From NCBI RefSeq assembly GCF_000337455.1, contig NZ_AOIU01000009.1, forward strand, positions 75,111 to 139,110: a stretch of 64,000 nt of DNA, read 5' to 3'. This document shows, in pieces, positions 41,025-49,918 of this stretch. Position numbers and translations under genes: made by a program. Source of the DNA: Halosimplex carlsbadense 2-9-1. GTDB taxonomy: Archaea > Halobacteriota > Halobacteria > Halobacteriales > Haloarculaceae. The first letter of the stretch is position 1; the number at the start of each line of letters is the position of its first letter. The notes under the pieces are model-generated. The model made no database searches. It had not been told where the DNA came from and was given only the letters and a program-made list of their open reading frames with translations.

Positions 41025-42407
41025 CTACTCGGAGTCGAGGTCGGTCACGTCCTCGTCGGGGAACGAGATGAGGTTCTCCCGGCCGATCCGGAGCTTGTCG
41101 ATCCGGTCGTCGTCGTCCATGGCCGAGAGCAACTGCGAGACCTTCGCGTTCGACCACCCGGTCTCCTGGACGATGGCCGCCTGTTTCATCCGGCCGCCGT
41201 TTTGCTCGATCAGTCGCTCGACGCGCTCCTCGTCGCTGAGCAGTTCCTCGTCGATGCCGTCGTCGGACTCGCCGGTCTCGTCGGTCGTCTCGGCGTCCGT
41301 GCCCGCGTCGGCACCGGCGGCGGCGGCCGACCCGTTCGCCCCCGCGGCTCCACCGGCGACGCCGGCGCTGGCCGCGTCCTCCGTCGGCGCGACGCCGTCG
41401 GCGGCGGTCCCGGCCGTCTCGCCGTCGGCCGCGGCGCCGTCGGCAGCCGCCGCGCCGGCCTCGGGTCCGCCGCCCGAGCCGATGAGTCCGCCGAGGCCGT
41501 CTCCGTCGTCCTCGCGGCGCATGTACGCGACGAGTACGGCGGCGCTCGCCCCGCCGAGGACGACGACGACGACGAACGGCAGCGCGCCCAGAAGGCCGTC
41601 GCCGTCACTGCCTGGGCCGCCGGGCCCCGTTCCCGTGCCCGTCGTGGGACCGTCGGGGCTCCCGGTCGGCGTCACCGTCGGCGGTTGGGTCGTGGGCGTC
41701 TGGGTCGCAGCGTCGCCGGAGTAGACGATCCACGGGCCGCGTTGGCCGAAGTTCTGTGGCCCCTCCCACGTGGCGACGCCGCCCGCGAGACTCGACGCCG
41801 CGGCGGCGCCGCTCGTCGGCACGCTGCTGATACCGTATCCGTCGGGCGGAACGACGACCAGCGTCTCGCTCTCCGACAGCGACGAGAGCCACGCGCCCGA
41901 AGAGGTGTTGAACGCGTCGTCGACGGAGAGCAGGTCGCCGTTCGTCCGTCCGAAGTTCGTCCACGTGAACGTCGTCCAGACGGCACCGGTCCCGTCGTGC
42001 AGCGCGTGATGGCGCTCGACGTTCCGGATCGTCATCTCGCGGCCGGTCACGCGACTGGCGTTGTCGGCGGCCTCGACGAACGAGTCGAGGACGAGCGGCG
42101 ACTCGCTCTCGTTGAACTCGTCGACGAAATCGCGGAACGCCCGCCGCTCGTCGGCGGTCGTGATCGAGTCGGACACGACGGTCTTCACGCGCCACCGGGC
42201 GTCGCCGTCGGCGGCCACCTCGATCCGCATCTCGATCTCTCCCTGAGCGATGGAGTCGTTGTGCGGGGCGGCGTTCGCGCCGACCATCCCGGAGTGGACT
42301 GCCGGACCCGTGGCCTCCGCGGCTCCGAGCGCCGCGGCCGGGGCGACCCCGACCGGGAGGAGGAGGAGGAGTGCGGTGACGACGACGGCGAACGACCGCG
42401 GGGACAT
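41025..42407 (-). CDS. Membrane-anchored HTH regulator (secreted sensor plus cytoplasmic winged helix)
   Basis: A 460-residue protein. A signal peptide (about 5-28) leads an extracellular beta-rich domain (about 40-245). A Thr/Pro/Gly linker and one transmembrane helix (LLGALPFVVVVVLGGASAAVLVAYM, about 275-300) follow, then a low-complexity Ala/Gly/Asp region and a C-terminal winged helix (about 385-450, DEERVERLIEQNGGRMKQAAIVQETGWSNAKVSQLLSAM). The topology suggests a one-component receptor that reads an outside signal and binds DNA inside. It is divergent from the DUF7096-like secreted protein gene, which is its likely target or partner. Confidence 0.83.
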   Translation of the reverse strand: MSPRSFAVVVTALLLLLPVGVAPAAALGAAEATGPAVHSGMVGANAAPHNDSIAQGEIEMRIEVAADGDARWRVKTVVSDSITTADERRAFRDFVDEFNESESPLVLDSFVEAADNASRVTGREMTIRNVERHHALHDGTGAVWTTFTWTNFGRTNGDLLSVDDAFNTSSGAWLSSLSESETLVVVPPDGYGISSVPTSGAAAASSLAGGVATWEGPQNFGQRGPWIVYSGDAATQTPTTQPPTVTPTGSPDGPTTGTGTGPGGPGSDGDGLLGALPFVVVVVLGGASAAVLVAYMRREDDGDGLGGLIGSGGGPEAGAAAADGAAADGETAGTAADGVAPTEDAASAGVAGGAAGANGSAAAAGADAGTDAETTDETGESDDGIDEELLSDEERVERLIEQNGGRMKQAAIVQETGWSNAKVSQLLSAMDDDDRIDKLRIGRENLISFPDEDVTDLDSE

Positions 42408-42445
42408 ACTCGACTCATTTCGGCCGGAGCGGAAAACGCTTTTCA

Positions 42446-42479
42446 TTAAAACGTCTCCGTTGCTTTTGAAACGTCTGCG
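42446..42479. promoter_or_regulatory. Direct repeats in the divergent promoter
   Basis: TTAAAACGTCTCCG (42446-42459) and TTGAAACGTCTGCG (42466-42479) match at 12 of 14 positions and are spaced exactly 20 bases apart, two helical turns on one DNA face. They lie between the membrane HTH gene and the DUF7096-like gene, where an autoregulatory binding site is expected. A TATA-like TTTTTGTAAT (42520-42529) precedes the plus-strand gene at 23-32 bases. Confidence 0.5.
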
Positions 42480-42551
42480 GCCCTCTCTACGCCTCGCGTC
42501 GGTATCGCGAGTAGATGGGTTTTTGTAATTGGCGACGAAAGAGGGCATCCG

Positions 42552-43847
42552 ATGTCTCAGAACCGCCCTGTCCTCCTCGCGGTCCTGGCGCTGCTCGTGG
42601 CGGCACCGGCGACACAGGTGGTCGCCGCGGGATCGCTCGGAACGGGCTCCGCTTCCCTCCCCGAGCGCGCACTCGAACCCGACGGCGGACCGACGCCGGG
42701 CGCGTCGGTCGCCGCCCAGCAGAGCGCCCCGACCGACGCGGCTGCCCAACAGAACAGGTCGAACTACCTCGGGATCAACGACGAGGCCGTCGAGACCGCT
42801 GACTACCAGCGGGCCGGGCTGAACGTCGGCGGCGCCCTCCAGCGGGACGTGGCCGCCCTCCAGGGGGAGTACGCGTCGCTCACGTTCGAACGGCGCTACG
42901 AGAACACGACCAAAGAGCGCCCGCGGACGGCGCTCCTCCGCGAGGAGGTCAGCCGCCTCGGCGAGCGCGTCCAGCGGCTCGAACTCCGGCGCAACCGGCT
43001 CCTCGACGACTACAACGCCGGAGAGGTCAGCGAGGGGGAGTTCCTGCGGGAAGTCGCCGCGATCGATAGGGCCGCCCGCGTCGTCGGCGACCGGTTCACC
43101 CGGATCCGCGGCGCGACCGGGCTGGAACTGCCCTCGGGGCTGGACACGAAGATGAACAACCTCGAGGGCGATCTGCTCTCGTTGCGGGGGCCCGTGCGCG
43201 CCCAGGTCGGAGCGGCCATGGCGGGCGAACGCCCGCCCGTTCCGGTCTACGCGGTCACGTCACAGACGGGCATCGTACTGTCGTCGGTCGACCGGTCGCA
43301 GTACTACCGCGAAGCCTATCTCGGCCAGAACCGCGAAGAGGTCGGACCTGACCTGTTCGTCACGGAGGGCTCGCCCAACGGCGTCGTGGCCGCGGTCAGC
43401 CGGATGACGGAGCTCTACCCGTGGGCGAGTTCCAACAGCCGCTCCGGCCCGAACGTCGAGGGCATCGGGAACACCTCCATCTACTACGTGTCGCTGCGCC
43501 ACTCCCACGGCTCGCTCGGTACCTACCTCGACGGGCGCACGGAGTCGCCGTTCCGCGAGATACAGACCAAATCCCTCGAAGCCACGCCCAGAACCGCCAC
43601 GACGAACGCGAGCCAGGGCGTCGAACTGACGGTAAACCGAACGCACGCGACCGGCCCGATGCAGATATCGGTCCGTGACAACCTGACCGGCGACGCCCTC
43701 GAAGCGAACGTGACCATCAACGGCGACGATGTCGGATCGACCGGCGCCGACGGCGAGCTCTGGACGCTCACCCCGAAACAGGCGGTCCGTCTCGAGGTCA
43801 CGACCAGCGACGGCCGGACGGTTCGCGACCGCTTCTTCGCGAGCTAA
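42552..43847 (+). CDS. DUF7096-like secreted protein
   Basis: A 431-residue exported protein. The signal peptide is about 7-26 (VLLAVLALLVAAPATQVVAAG). A Gln/Ala-rich stretch follows, then a coiled-coil region (about 95-190, REEVSRLGERVQRLELRRNRLL). A beta-rich middle domain (PPVPVYAVTSQTGIVLSSVDRSQYY) and a C-terminal carboxypeptidase-regulatory-like beta domain (ANVTINGDDVGSTGADGELWTL) complete it. It resembles what I recall as DUF7096. Being divergent from a membrane HTH sensor with a secreted domain suggests the two act together in surface sensing, an inference from layout. Confidence 0.78.
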   Translation: MSQNRPVLLAVLALLVAAPATQVVAAGSLGTGSASLPERALEPDGGPTPGASVAAQQSAPTDAAAQQNRSNYLGINDEAVETADYQRAGLNVGGALQRDVAALQGEYASLTFERRYENTTKERPRTALLREEVSRLGERVQRLELRRNRLLDDYNAGEVSEGEFLREVAAIDRAARVVGDRFTRIRGATGLELPSGLDTKMNNLEGDLLSLRGPVRAQVGAAMAGERPPVPVYAVTSQTGIVLSSVDRSQYYREAYLGQNREEVGPDLFVTEGSPNGVVAAVSRMTELYPWASSNSRSGPNVEGIGNTSIYYVSLRHSHGSLGTYLDGRTESPFREIQTKSLEATPRTATTNASQGVELTVNRTHATGPMQISVRDNLTGDALEANVTINGDDVGSTGADGELWTLTPKQAVRLEVTTSDGRTVRDRFFAS

Positions 43848-43901
43848 ATCCCACTCTCGGAACCGTTCTCACCGAAAACTGTCCGCGCCGCTCGCTACGG
43901 G

Positions 43902-44116
43902 CACTGCGTGGCGGCTACGCCGCCACGACATACGGTCGCGGGCCCTCGGCCCGCGACCCGCCGCTCGCGCAAAAACGTGGTCCTGCTGAGCGAAGCGAAG
44001 TGGTTCGAGAGAGCGACGCTCTCTCGTCATGTCGAAAATCTCTGCTTTTCGGACACAGGGCTCGGGAGAGCTTGCTCTCCCGGTGGCGGAAAAGCGCTCG
44101 CTCCGCTCGCGAGTCC
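43902..44116. repeat. Cluster of strong hairpins between convergent genes
   Basis: Four strong hairpins in 215 bases: GTGGCG/CGCCAC (43908-43926), GGTCGCGGGCC/GGCCCGCGACC (43934-43958, 11 bp), GAGAGAGC/GCTCTCTC (44007-44025) and GGGAGAGC/GCTCTCCC (44064-44081). AAAAACGTGG at 43971 resembles the AAAAAC(A/T)TGG base of the three-hairpin elements. No protein is encoded. It may end both converging transcripts. Confidence 0.6.
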
Positions 44117-44117
44117 G

Positions 44118-44735
44118 CTACTCGGGGACTTCGGCGACGGTCGTGATCGCCACTTTCGGGCTGTAGGAGGGTCCCATCGTCACGTGGCGGAACTGCTCGT
44201 AGCCCGCCTCGCGGAACATCCGGTCGGCCTCGTCCTCGCCGTAGAACAGCATGAACGCGTCGGCGAGCTTCTGGAAGACGGTGTTGGAGGGGTAGTTCGG
44301 GCCGACGATAAGGACCTGTCCGCCGGGTTTCGCGATGCGGCGACACTCCGCGAGCGCCGCGACGGGGTCGGGCCAGTACTCAATCGACCCCGACGACCAC
44401 ACCACGTCGAAGGTGTCGTCTTTGAACGGCAGGCGCTCGGCGTCGCCGCGGTAGAAGCTGACGGGGTCGTGTTTGCCGAGCTTCTGCCAGGCCTTCTCCA
44501 TCTGGTGGACGCTCTGGTCGAGGCCGTGGACGTTGTCGGTGCGTTCGAGGATGCCCTCGGTGGCGAAGCCGGTGCCACAGCCCACGTCGAGGACGCGGTC
44601 GTCGGACGCGATGTCCAAGAGGTCGAGCGCCTCCGTCCGCATCTCCTCGTTCCAGATGAACGGGTTGACCTGGTCGTACACCTTCGAGAGGTACTTGTAA
44701 AAGATCCGGGCGCGCGTCTTGTCCTGGACGGCCAT
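44118..44735 (-). CDS. Class I SAM methyltransferase, quinone-methyltransferase-like
   Basis: A 205-residue UbiE/Coq5-like methyltransferase. SAM motif I VLDVGCGTGFATEGIL, post-I VHGLDQSV, motif II DAERLPFKDDTFDVVWSSGSIEYWPD, motif III RIAKPGGQVLIVGPN. The N-terminal RARIFYKYLSKVYDQVNPFIWNEEMR is characteristic of the plant MPBQ/MSBQ and haloarchaeal quinone-type methyltransferases, so ring methylation of menaquinone or a related quinone is my best guess. ATG 44735 is preferred over an upstream extension. It is divergent from the ATP synthase operon. Confidence 0.86.
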   Translation of the reverse strand: MAVQDKTRARIFYKYLSKVYDQVNPFIWNEEMRTEALDLLDIASDDRVLDVGCGTGFATEGILERTDNVHGLDQSVHQMEKAWQKLGKHDPVSFYRGDAERLPFKDDTFDVVWSSGSIEYWPDPVAALAECRRIAKPGGQVLIVGPNYPSNTVFQKLADAFMLFYGEDEADRMFREAGYEQFRHVTMGPSYSPKVAITTVAEVPE

Positions 44736-44898
44736 TGGCGGACGTTGGGTCCAGATCGGCATAGTTCCCCCGTTTTCCGACGCCTCTCCGGGGGGAGCGG
44801 CGCCGTCGTCCCGGGGCGAGTCGCCCGCGGGCTGGCGTCTCGACGCCGTCGTACGGGCCCGTTACCCGACGCTCGACCGGGGACACTTCGCAACTACC

Positions 44899-44905
44899 AA
44901 ATAGG
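44899..44905 (+). promoter_or_regulatory. Putative promoter of the atpHI genes
   Basis: AAATAGG, 30-36 bases before ATG 44935, in the space shared with the divergent methyltransferase gene. Confidence 0.5.
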
Positions 44906-44934
44906 CCCTGAACCGATCTCCCCACGATTAGCAA

Positions 44935-45267
44935 ATGCCAAGGCCAGAGGTTCTCGACCGAGTCAAAGACGCCGAACAGGAGGCGGACGAGATCGTCGCC
45001 GAGGCCGAGGAGGACGCCGAGGAGACGGTCGCCGAGGCCCGCGAGGAGGCCGACGAGATACGCGAGCGAGCCCGAGAGGAGGCCGACGCGGAGGCAGACG
45101 AGCGTCTCGAGGACGCGCGCGAAGAGATCGGGGCCGAGCGCGAACGCATCCTCGAAGAGGGTGCCGAGGAGCGTGAGGCGCTCGAGGCGCGCGCCGAGGG
45201 ACGCGAGGAGGCGGTCGTCGAGTACGTGGTGACACAGTTCGAGGAGGCGGTGCATGCTCAGACCTAA
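44935..45267 (+). CDS. atpH: A-type ATP synthase subunit H
   Basis: A 110-residue, almost wholly helical protein with long Glu/Ala/Arg heptads (DAEQEADEIVAEAEEDAEET). Subunit H pairs with subunit E as the peripheral stalk that holds the catalytic head against the membrane part. It is the first gene of the ATP synthase locus and overlaps atpI by 14 bases, so translation of the two is coupled. Confidence 0.93.
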   Translation: MPRPEVLDRVKDAEQEADEIVAEAEEDAEETVAEAREEADEIRERAREEADAEADERLEDAREEIGAERERILEEGAEEREALEARAEGREEAVVEYVVTQFEEAVHAQT

Positions 45268-47485
45268 GCGAATGAGCAAGGTGTCCGTGACCGGGGCGCG
45301 CTCGGTCATGGGCGACGTCGTCGAGACGACCCACGACCTCAACGTCCTCCACCTCAACGACTACGAGGGCCACTGGGACGGCTTCGACAACGGCAACCCG
45401 ATGGCCGGCGGCGACGAGGCCTCCGAGATGCTCGTCACCGTCCGCTCGCTGCAGTCCATCCTCGGCGTCGAGGACGAGGACGCCGGGCCCAGCCGGATCC
45501 TGAAAGACGAACAGCTCGAGAGCGAACTCGAGGAGGTCCGGACGGAGGTCAACGAACTCGAGGACCGCCGGTCGAACCTGGAGAGCGATCTCCGCGACGT
45601 TCGCGAGCGCATCGACGCGATGGAGCCGTTCGCCGACCTCGGCATCGACCTCGACCTGCTGTACGGCTACGACTCGCTGGCCGTGCAGGTCGGCGAGGGC
45701 GACGCGGACTCGGTCGAGCGCGTGCTGGCCGACATCGAGGCGCCCTCGCAGGTCTTCGCCGGGAACGGCGTCGTCGCCGCGTTCGCGCGCACCGACGAGC
45801 GGACGCTCCAGAGCGCGCTCGTCGAGGCCGACGTCTCCGCGCTGGAGGTCCCCGACGGCGAGGGCGACCCCGAGGAGTACCTCGACGAGCTGCGCCACGA
45901 GCGACAGAAGATCGAGTCGAACCTCTCGACGGTCGAGGGCCAACTCGAGGATCTGCGCTACGACGTGGCCGGCTTCCTGCTGGCCGCCGAGGAGAAACTC
46001 GCCGTCGAAGCCCAGAAGGCCGAGGCGCCACTCTCCTTCGCGACGACCGACAACGCCTTCGTCGCCGAGGGGTGGCTCCCGAGCGAACGGGTCGAGGCGT
46101 TCGAGACGACCGTCAACGAGGCGGTCGACGGGCACGTCCACGTCGAGGAGCTCGAGGTGGCCGCCTACGACCGCCACGGCCACGGCCACACCGACGCCGC
46201 CGCGGCCGAGACCGAGCAGGCGGGCGCGATCGACGCCGAGCCGCCCGCCGAAACGGTCGACGACGAGGAGTCCGAGGCGGAGTCCGACGCGGAGCCCCAG
46301 CAGGCGCGGGCCGACGGTGGGACCGTCACGATGGGCGGTGAGGACGAGCCGCCGACGGTCCAGGACAACCCCAGCACGATCCGGCCGTTCGAACTGCTGA
46401 CCCGCGCCGTCGGGCGTCCGAACTACTCCGAGTTCGACCCGACGATCCTCCTCTTCCTGACCTTCCCGCTGATGTTCGGCTTCATCATCGGGGACACCGG
46501 GTACGGTGTCATCTACACCGCGATCGGCTACTACATCTACGCGAACTTCGACTCCGACGCCTTCTCGAACCTCGGCATCATCACGATCGCCGCCGGTGTG
46601 TCGACGACGATATTCGGCGTCCTCTACGGCGAGATATTCGGACTGCACATCCTCGGTGAGCAGCTGTGGGTCAACGGCCTCGGCATGTCCCACCCGCCCA
46701 TCGAGAAGGGCCTCTCGCCGGCCACCGGCTACTGGGCCCGTGCGTGGTTCGTGGTGACCGTGCTGTTCGGCATCCTCCACCTCAACACGGCGTACGCTCT
46801 CTCGTTCGTCGAGAACACCCAGCTCCACGGCGTCAAGGAGGCCATCATCGAGAGCGGCTCGTGGATCCTGGCGCTGAACGGCCTGTGGCTGTTCGTCTTC
46901 AGTACTCTCTTCGACGGCGCCAAGCCCGACTTCCTCTTTCAGGTCTTCAACGAGGGCGAGAACGCCGCCTTCCATCTCGGTTTCGCCGGCTTCCCGGCCG
47001 AGGTCGGGATCGTCGGCGGCGTGATGGTGTTCGCCGGGATGGCCCTGCTCGCGCTCGGGCCGGCCCACGAACTCGTCGAGATCCACGTCGTGCTGGCCCA
47101 CGCGCTGTCGTATCTGCGGATCGCCGCGGTGTTGCTCGCCAAGGCGGGGATGGCCTTCGCGGTCAACCTGCTCTTCTTCGGCGCCTACGAGCACCACGGC
47201 GAGTTCCACTACATGCTGGACTACGGTCCGCAGTACGTCCAGAGCAACTACGAAGGTGCGACGGTCATCTTCGGCGGGATGTTCCACGGCAGCCCGGCGA
47301 TGCTGGTGTTCGGGGTGCTCGTGTTGATCCTCGGCCACATCGTCGTGCTCATCCTCGGCGTGACCTCCTCGGGTATCCAGTCCATTCGCCTGGAGTACTT
47401 CGAGTTCTTCGAGAAGTTCTACGACGGTAACGGCGAGAGCTACTCGCCGTTCGGGCGCGAACGGGTCTACACCCGCGACCAGTAG
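45254..47485 (+). CDS. atpI: A-type ATP synthase subunit I (a-subunit)
   Basis: A 743-residue subunit a/I. The N-terminal cytoplasmic half has coiled coils (about 90-125 and 205-245) and an acidic insert (about 310-350). The C-terminal half (from about 395) has seven or eight transmembrane helices. The essential channel Arg is Arg622 in LSYLRIAAV. It forms the proton path next to the K ring. ATG 45254 is used (start MLRPKRMSKVSV), matching the haloarchaeal family; Met at 45272 is an alternative. It is separated from atpK by 194 bases holding a second promoter. Confidence 0.96.
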   Translation: MLRPKRMSKVSVTGARSVMGDVVETTHDLNVLHLNDYEGHWDGFDNGNPMAGGDEASEMLVTVRSLQSILGVEDEDAGPSRILKDEQLESELEEVRTEVNELEDRRSNLESDLRDVRERIDAMEPFADLGIDLDLLYGYDSLAVQVGEGDADSVERVLADIEAPSQVFAGNGVVAAFARTDERTLQSALVEADVSALEVPDGEGDPEEYLDELRHERQKIESNLSTVEGQLEDLRYDVAGFLLAAEEKLAVEAQKAEAPLSFATTDNAFVAEGWLPSERVEAFETTVNEAVDGHVHVEELEVAAYDRHGHGHTDAAAAETEQAGAIDAEPPAETVDDEESEAESDAEPQQARADGGTVTMGGEDEPPTVQDNPSTIRPFELLTRAVGRPNYSEFDPTILLFLTFPLMFGFIIGDTGYGVIYTAIGYYIYANFDSDAFSNLGIITIAAGVSTTIFGVLYGEIFGLHILGEQLWVNGLGMSHPPIEKGLSPATGYWARAWFVVTVLFGILHLNTAYALSFVENTQLHGVKEAIIESGSWILALNGLWLFVFSTLFDGAKPDFLFQVFNEGENAAFHLGFAGFPAEVGIVGGVMVFAGMALLALGPAHELVEIHVVLAHALSYLRIAAVLLAKAGMAFAVNLLFFGAYEHHGEFHYMLDYGPQYVQSNYEGATVIFGGMFHGSPAMLVFGVLVLILGHIVVLILGVTSSGIQSIRLEYFEFFEKFYDGNGESYSPFGRERVYTRDQ

Positions 47486-47614
47486 CGCGTTCGTCCCCCC
47501 TGCGACCGTTCGGGTTTCGGTGGTTTCGAACGAGCCCGGTCCCGCTGAGGGACTGCCACTGCGACACACGGAGAGACGTCCGGATTGGGCGTATCTTCCG
47601 GCGGATTTGAGAAC

Positions 47615-47621
47615 CTTTATG
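47615..47621 (+). promoter_or_regulatory. Internal promoter before atpK
   Basis: CTTTATG, 59-65 bases before ATG 47680, would start a transcript with a leader of roughly 35 bases. An extra promoter here would raise expression of the K ring and downstream subunits relative to H and I, matching their higher copy number. Confidence 0.55.
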
Positions 47622-47679
47622 GCCCGCATAGAGCAAACGTCACCCTGTACGGAAACCAATCCCGGCATCCATCACAACA

Positions 47680-47937
47680 ATGATCGAAAACATCTCACAG
47701 ATGGCGGCATTCGCACTGCAGCAGGGTAGCAGCCCCGTGCTCGAGAACCAGGGCGCCGCGGCGATCGCGGTCGGTCTCGGCGCGCTCGCGACGGGCTACG
47801 CCCAGCGGGGTATCGGGTCGGCGGCAGTCGGTGCCGTCGCGGAGGACGACGACGTGTTCGTCCCGGCACTGATCTTCACAGCGCTCCCGGAGACGCTCGT
47901 CATTATCGCGTTCGTGACGATCTTCATCGCGCAGTAA
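47680..47937 (+). CDS. atpK: A-type ATP synthase subunit K (rotor proteolipid)
   Basis: An 85-residue proteolipid with a short polar N-terminus and two transmembrane helices (about 24-45 and 59-83). The ion-carrying carboxylate is Glu71 in TALPETLVI. One two-helix hairpin with one carboxylate means each monomer carries one ion. It forms the rotating ring driven by the proton flow, which here may be supplied by the bacteriorhodopsin encoded 8 kb downstream. Confidence 0.95.
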   Translation: MIENISQMAAFALQQGSSPVLENQGAAAIAVGLGALATGYAQRGIGSAAVGAVAEDDDVFVPALIFTALPETLVIIAFVTIFIAQ

Positions 47938-47963
47938 CCGCACCGAGAACCCTTTCACTACAC

Positions 47964-48542
47964 ATGAGCCTCGATACAGTCGTAGAGGACATTCGAGACG
48001 AGGCCCGCGCGCGTGCGGAGGAAGTTCGGGCCGACGCCGAGGCACAGGCGACGGAGATCATCGAAGACGCCGAGGCCGACGCCGAGGCCATCCGCGACGA
48101 GCGCGCCGAGGAGGTCGAGGCCACGATCGAGCAGGAGCGCGAGCAGATGCTGTCGAGCGCGAACCTCGAGGCCAAACAGGAGCGCCTCGGCGCTCGCCGG
48201 GACGTGCTTCAGGAGGTCCGCGCGACCGTCGAGGACGAGCTGACGGCGCTCGACGGCGACGATCGCGAGGAGCTGACGCGGGCCCTGCTGGACGCCGCCA
48301 GCGAGGAGTTCGACGGCGACGACGTGCGGGTGTACGGTCGCGCCGACGACGAGGAACTGCTGACCGACCTGGCCGCGGAGCACGGCTACGAGTACGCCGG
48401 CGAGCGCGACTGTCTCGGCGGGGTCGTCGTCGAGAGCGAGGCCTCGCGGGTCCGGGTGAACAACACGTTCGACTCGGTGCTGGAGGACGTCTGGGAGGAC
48501 GAACTCCGGGAGATCAGCACCCGCCTGTTCGAAGACCAATGA
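47964..48542 (+). CDS. atpE: A-type ATP synthase subunit E
   Basis: A 192-residue peripheral-stalk subunit. An N-terminal half of continuous charged helix (about 1-95) pairs with subunit H, and a C-terminal globular domain (DVRVYGRADDEELL, GGVVVESEASRVRVNNTFDS) binds the A/B head. Its stop overlaps the atpC start by ATGA (48539-48542). Confidence 0.95.
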   Translation: MSLDTVVEDIRDEARARAEEVRADAEAQATEIIEDAEADAEAIRDERAEEVEATIEQEREQMLSSANLEAKQERLGARRDVLQEVRATVEDELTALDGDDREELTRALLDAASEEFDGDDVRVYGRADDEELLTDLAAEHGYEYAGERDCLGGVVVESEASRVRVNNTFDSVLEDVWEDELREISTRLFEDQ

Positions 48543-49597
48543 GCGCGCCGGACCAACAGACGAGCAACTACGAGTACGTCAACGCCCGCGTGCGGTCCCG
48601 TCGGGCGTCGCTGTTCGACGACGACGACTACCGGAAGCTGGTCCGCATGGGGCCGGGCGAGATCGCCCGCTTCATGGAGGAATCGGAGTACGAGACGGAG
48701 ATGAACCGGCTCGGTGCCCGCCACGACGGCGTGGACCTCATCGAGTACGCGCTCAACCAGAACCTCGCCAAGCACTTCGAGGACCTGCTGCGCTGGTCGG
48801 ACGGGAAACTGTACGACTACGTCGTCCGGTACCTCCGCAAGTTCGACGCCTGGAACGTCAAGACGGTCCTGCGCGGCGTCTACTCGGGCGCCGACGCGAC
48901 CGACGTCGAGGACGACCTCATTCGGGCGGGCGAGTTCTCCGAAGACCTGCTAACGCGACTGCTCGGGGCCGAGTCGGTCGACGACGTCGTCGCCGCGCTC
49001 GAGGGGACCATCTTCGGCGAGCCGCTCGAAGCGGCCGTCGAGGACTACGAGTCGACCGGACTGTTGGTGCCGCTGGAGAACGCGGTCGACCGGACGTTCT
49101 ACGAGACGCTCATCGACGACCTGCCGAGAAATCCCGACCAGCCCACGGAGCTGTACGTGCAGTTCCTGCGGGCGGAGATCGACTTCCGGAACGTCCGGAA
49201 CGTCCTCCGGCTCGCGCGGACGGAGACGGAGATGGACCCGGCGGAGTACTTCATCGAGGGCGGTCGGCTGTTCGACGCCGAGGAGCTGCGCCAACTGGTC
49301 GAGGACGAGGCGGCGCTGGTCGAGCGGATCGGGTCGAGCACCTACGGTAAGGACCTCGACGAGGCGCTGCGCGTGCTCGACGACGCCGACAGCCTCATCG
49401 ATTTCGAGCACGCGCTGGACGCGGCGTTGCTGGCGTACGCCGACACGCTTTCCAACCGCTATCCGCTCTCCGTCTGTCCGGTGCTGTCGTACGTGCTCGC
49501 CAAGGAGCGGGAGATCAACAACATCCGCGCGGTCGCGCGCGGTCGAGAGGCGGGTCTCTCGCCGGAGCAGATCCAGGAGGAACTGGTGGTACGATGA
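48539..49597 (+). CDS. atpC: A-type ATP synthase subunit C (d-type)
   Basis: A 352-residue mostly helical subunit, the funnel-shaped connector that couples the central shaft to the K ring. Typical segments are SNYEYVNARVRSRRASLFDDDDYRKL, KFDAWNVKTVLRG, FRNVRNVLRLAR and YVLAKEREINNIRAVARG. It overlaps its neighbours on both sides by four bases. Confidence 0.95.
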   Translation: MSAPDQQTSNYEYVNARVRSRRASLFDDDDYRKLVRMGPGEIARFMEESEYETEMNRLGARHDGVDLIEYALNQNLAKHFEDLLRWSDGKLYDYVVRYLRKFDAWNVKTVLRGVYSGADATDVEDDLIRAGEFSEDLLTRLLGAESVDDVVAALEGTIFGEPLEAAVEDYESTGLLVPLENAVDRTFYETLIDDLPRNPDQPTELYVQFLRAEIDFRNVRNVLRLARTETEMDPAEYFIEGGRLFDAEELRQLVEDEAALVERIGSSTYGKDLDEALRVLDDADSLIDFEHALDAALLAYADTLSNRYPLSVCPVLSYVLAKEREINNIRAVARGREAGLSPEQIQEELVVR

Positions 49598-49917
49598 GCC
49601 AGGAGATCGCCGTCGTCGGCAGTCCGGACTTCACGACCGGCTTCCGACTCGCCGGGGTGCGCGAGTTCGCGGACGTGCCCGACGACGACAAGGACGAACA
49701 GCTCGACGACGCGGTCCGGGAGATGCTCGACGACGACAACGTCGGCATCCTCGTGATGCACGACGAGGACCTCGAACACCTCTCCCGGGGCGTCCGTTCG
49801 GACGTCGAAACGAGCGTGGAGCCGGTGCTGGTCACCCTCGGTGGCGAGGCCGGCTCCAGCGGACTGCGCGAGCAGATCAAACGCGCCATCGGCATCGACC
49901 TGATGGAGGAAGACTAA
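49594..49917 (+). CDS. atpF: A-type ATP synthase subunit F
   Basis: A 107-residue subunit with the Rossmann-like fold of the F family ([46 protein letters not shown]). It binds subunit D in the central shaft. Its partner atpD is not here but at 58447. Confidence 0.95.
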   Translation: MSQEIAVVGSPDFTTGFRLAGVREFADVPDDDKDEQLDDAVREMLDDDNVGILVMHDEDLEHLSRGVRSDVETSVEPVLVTLGGEAGSSGLREQIKRAIGIDLMEED

Positions 49918-49918
49918 C

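Noticed and set aside
44963..47668. A 901-residue minus-strand reading frame opposite atpH and atpI
   Set aside because: It lacks any domain or promoter and mirrors the coding strand of two certain ATP synthase genes.
47520..47729. A 69-residue ORF overlapping the start of atpK
   Set aside because: It runs through the atpK promoter and start, has no family resemblance, and atpK itself is certain.
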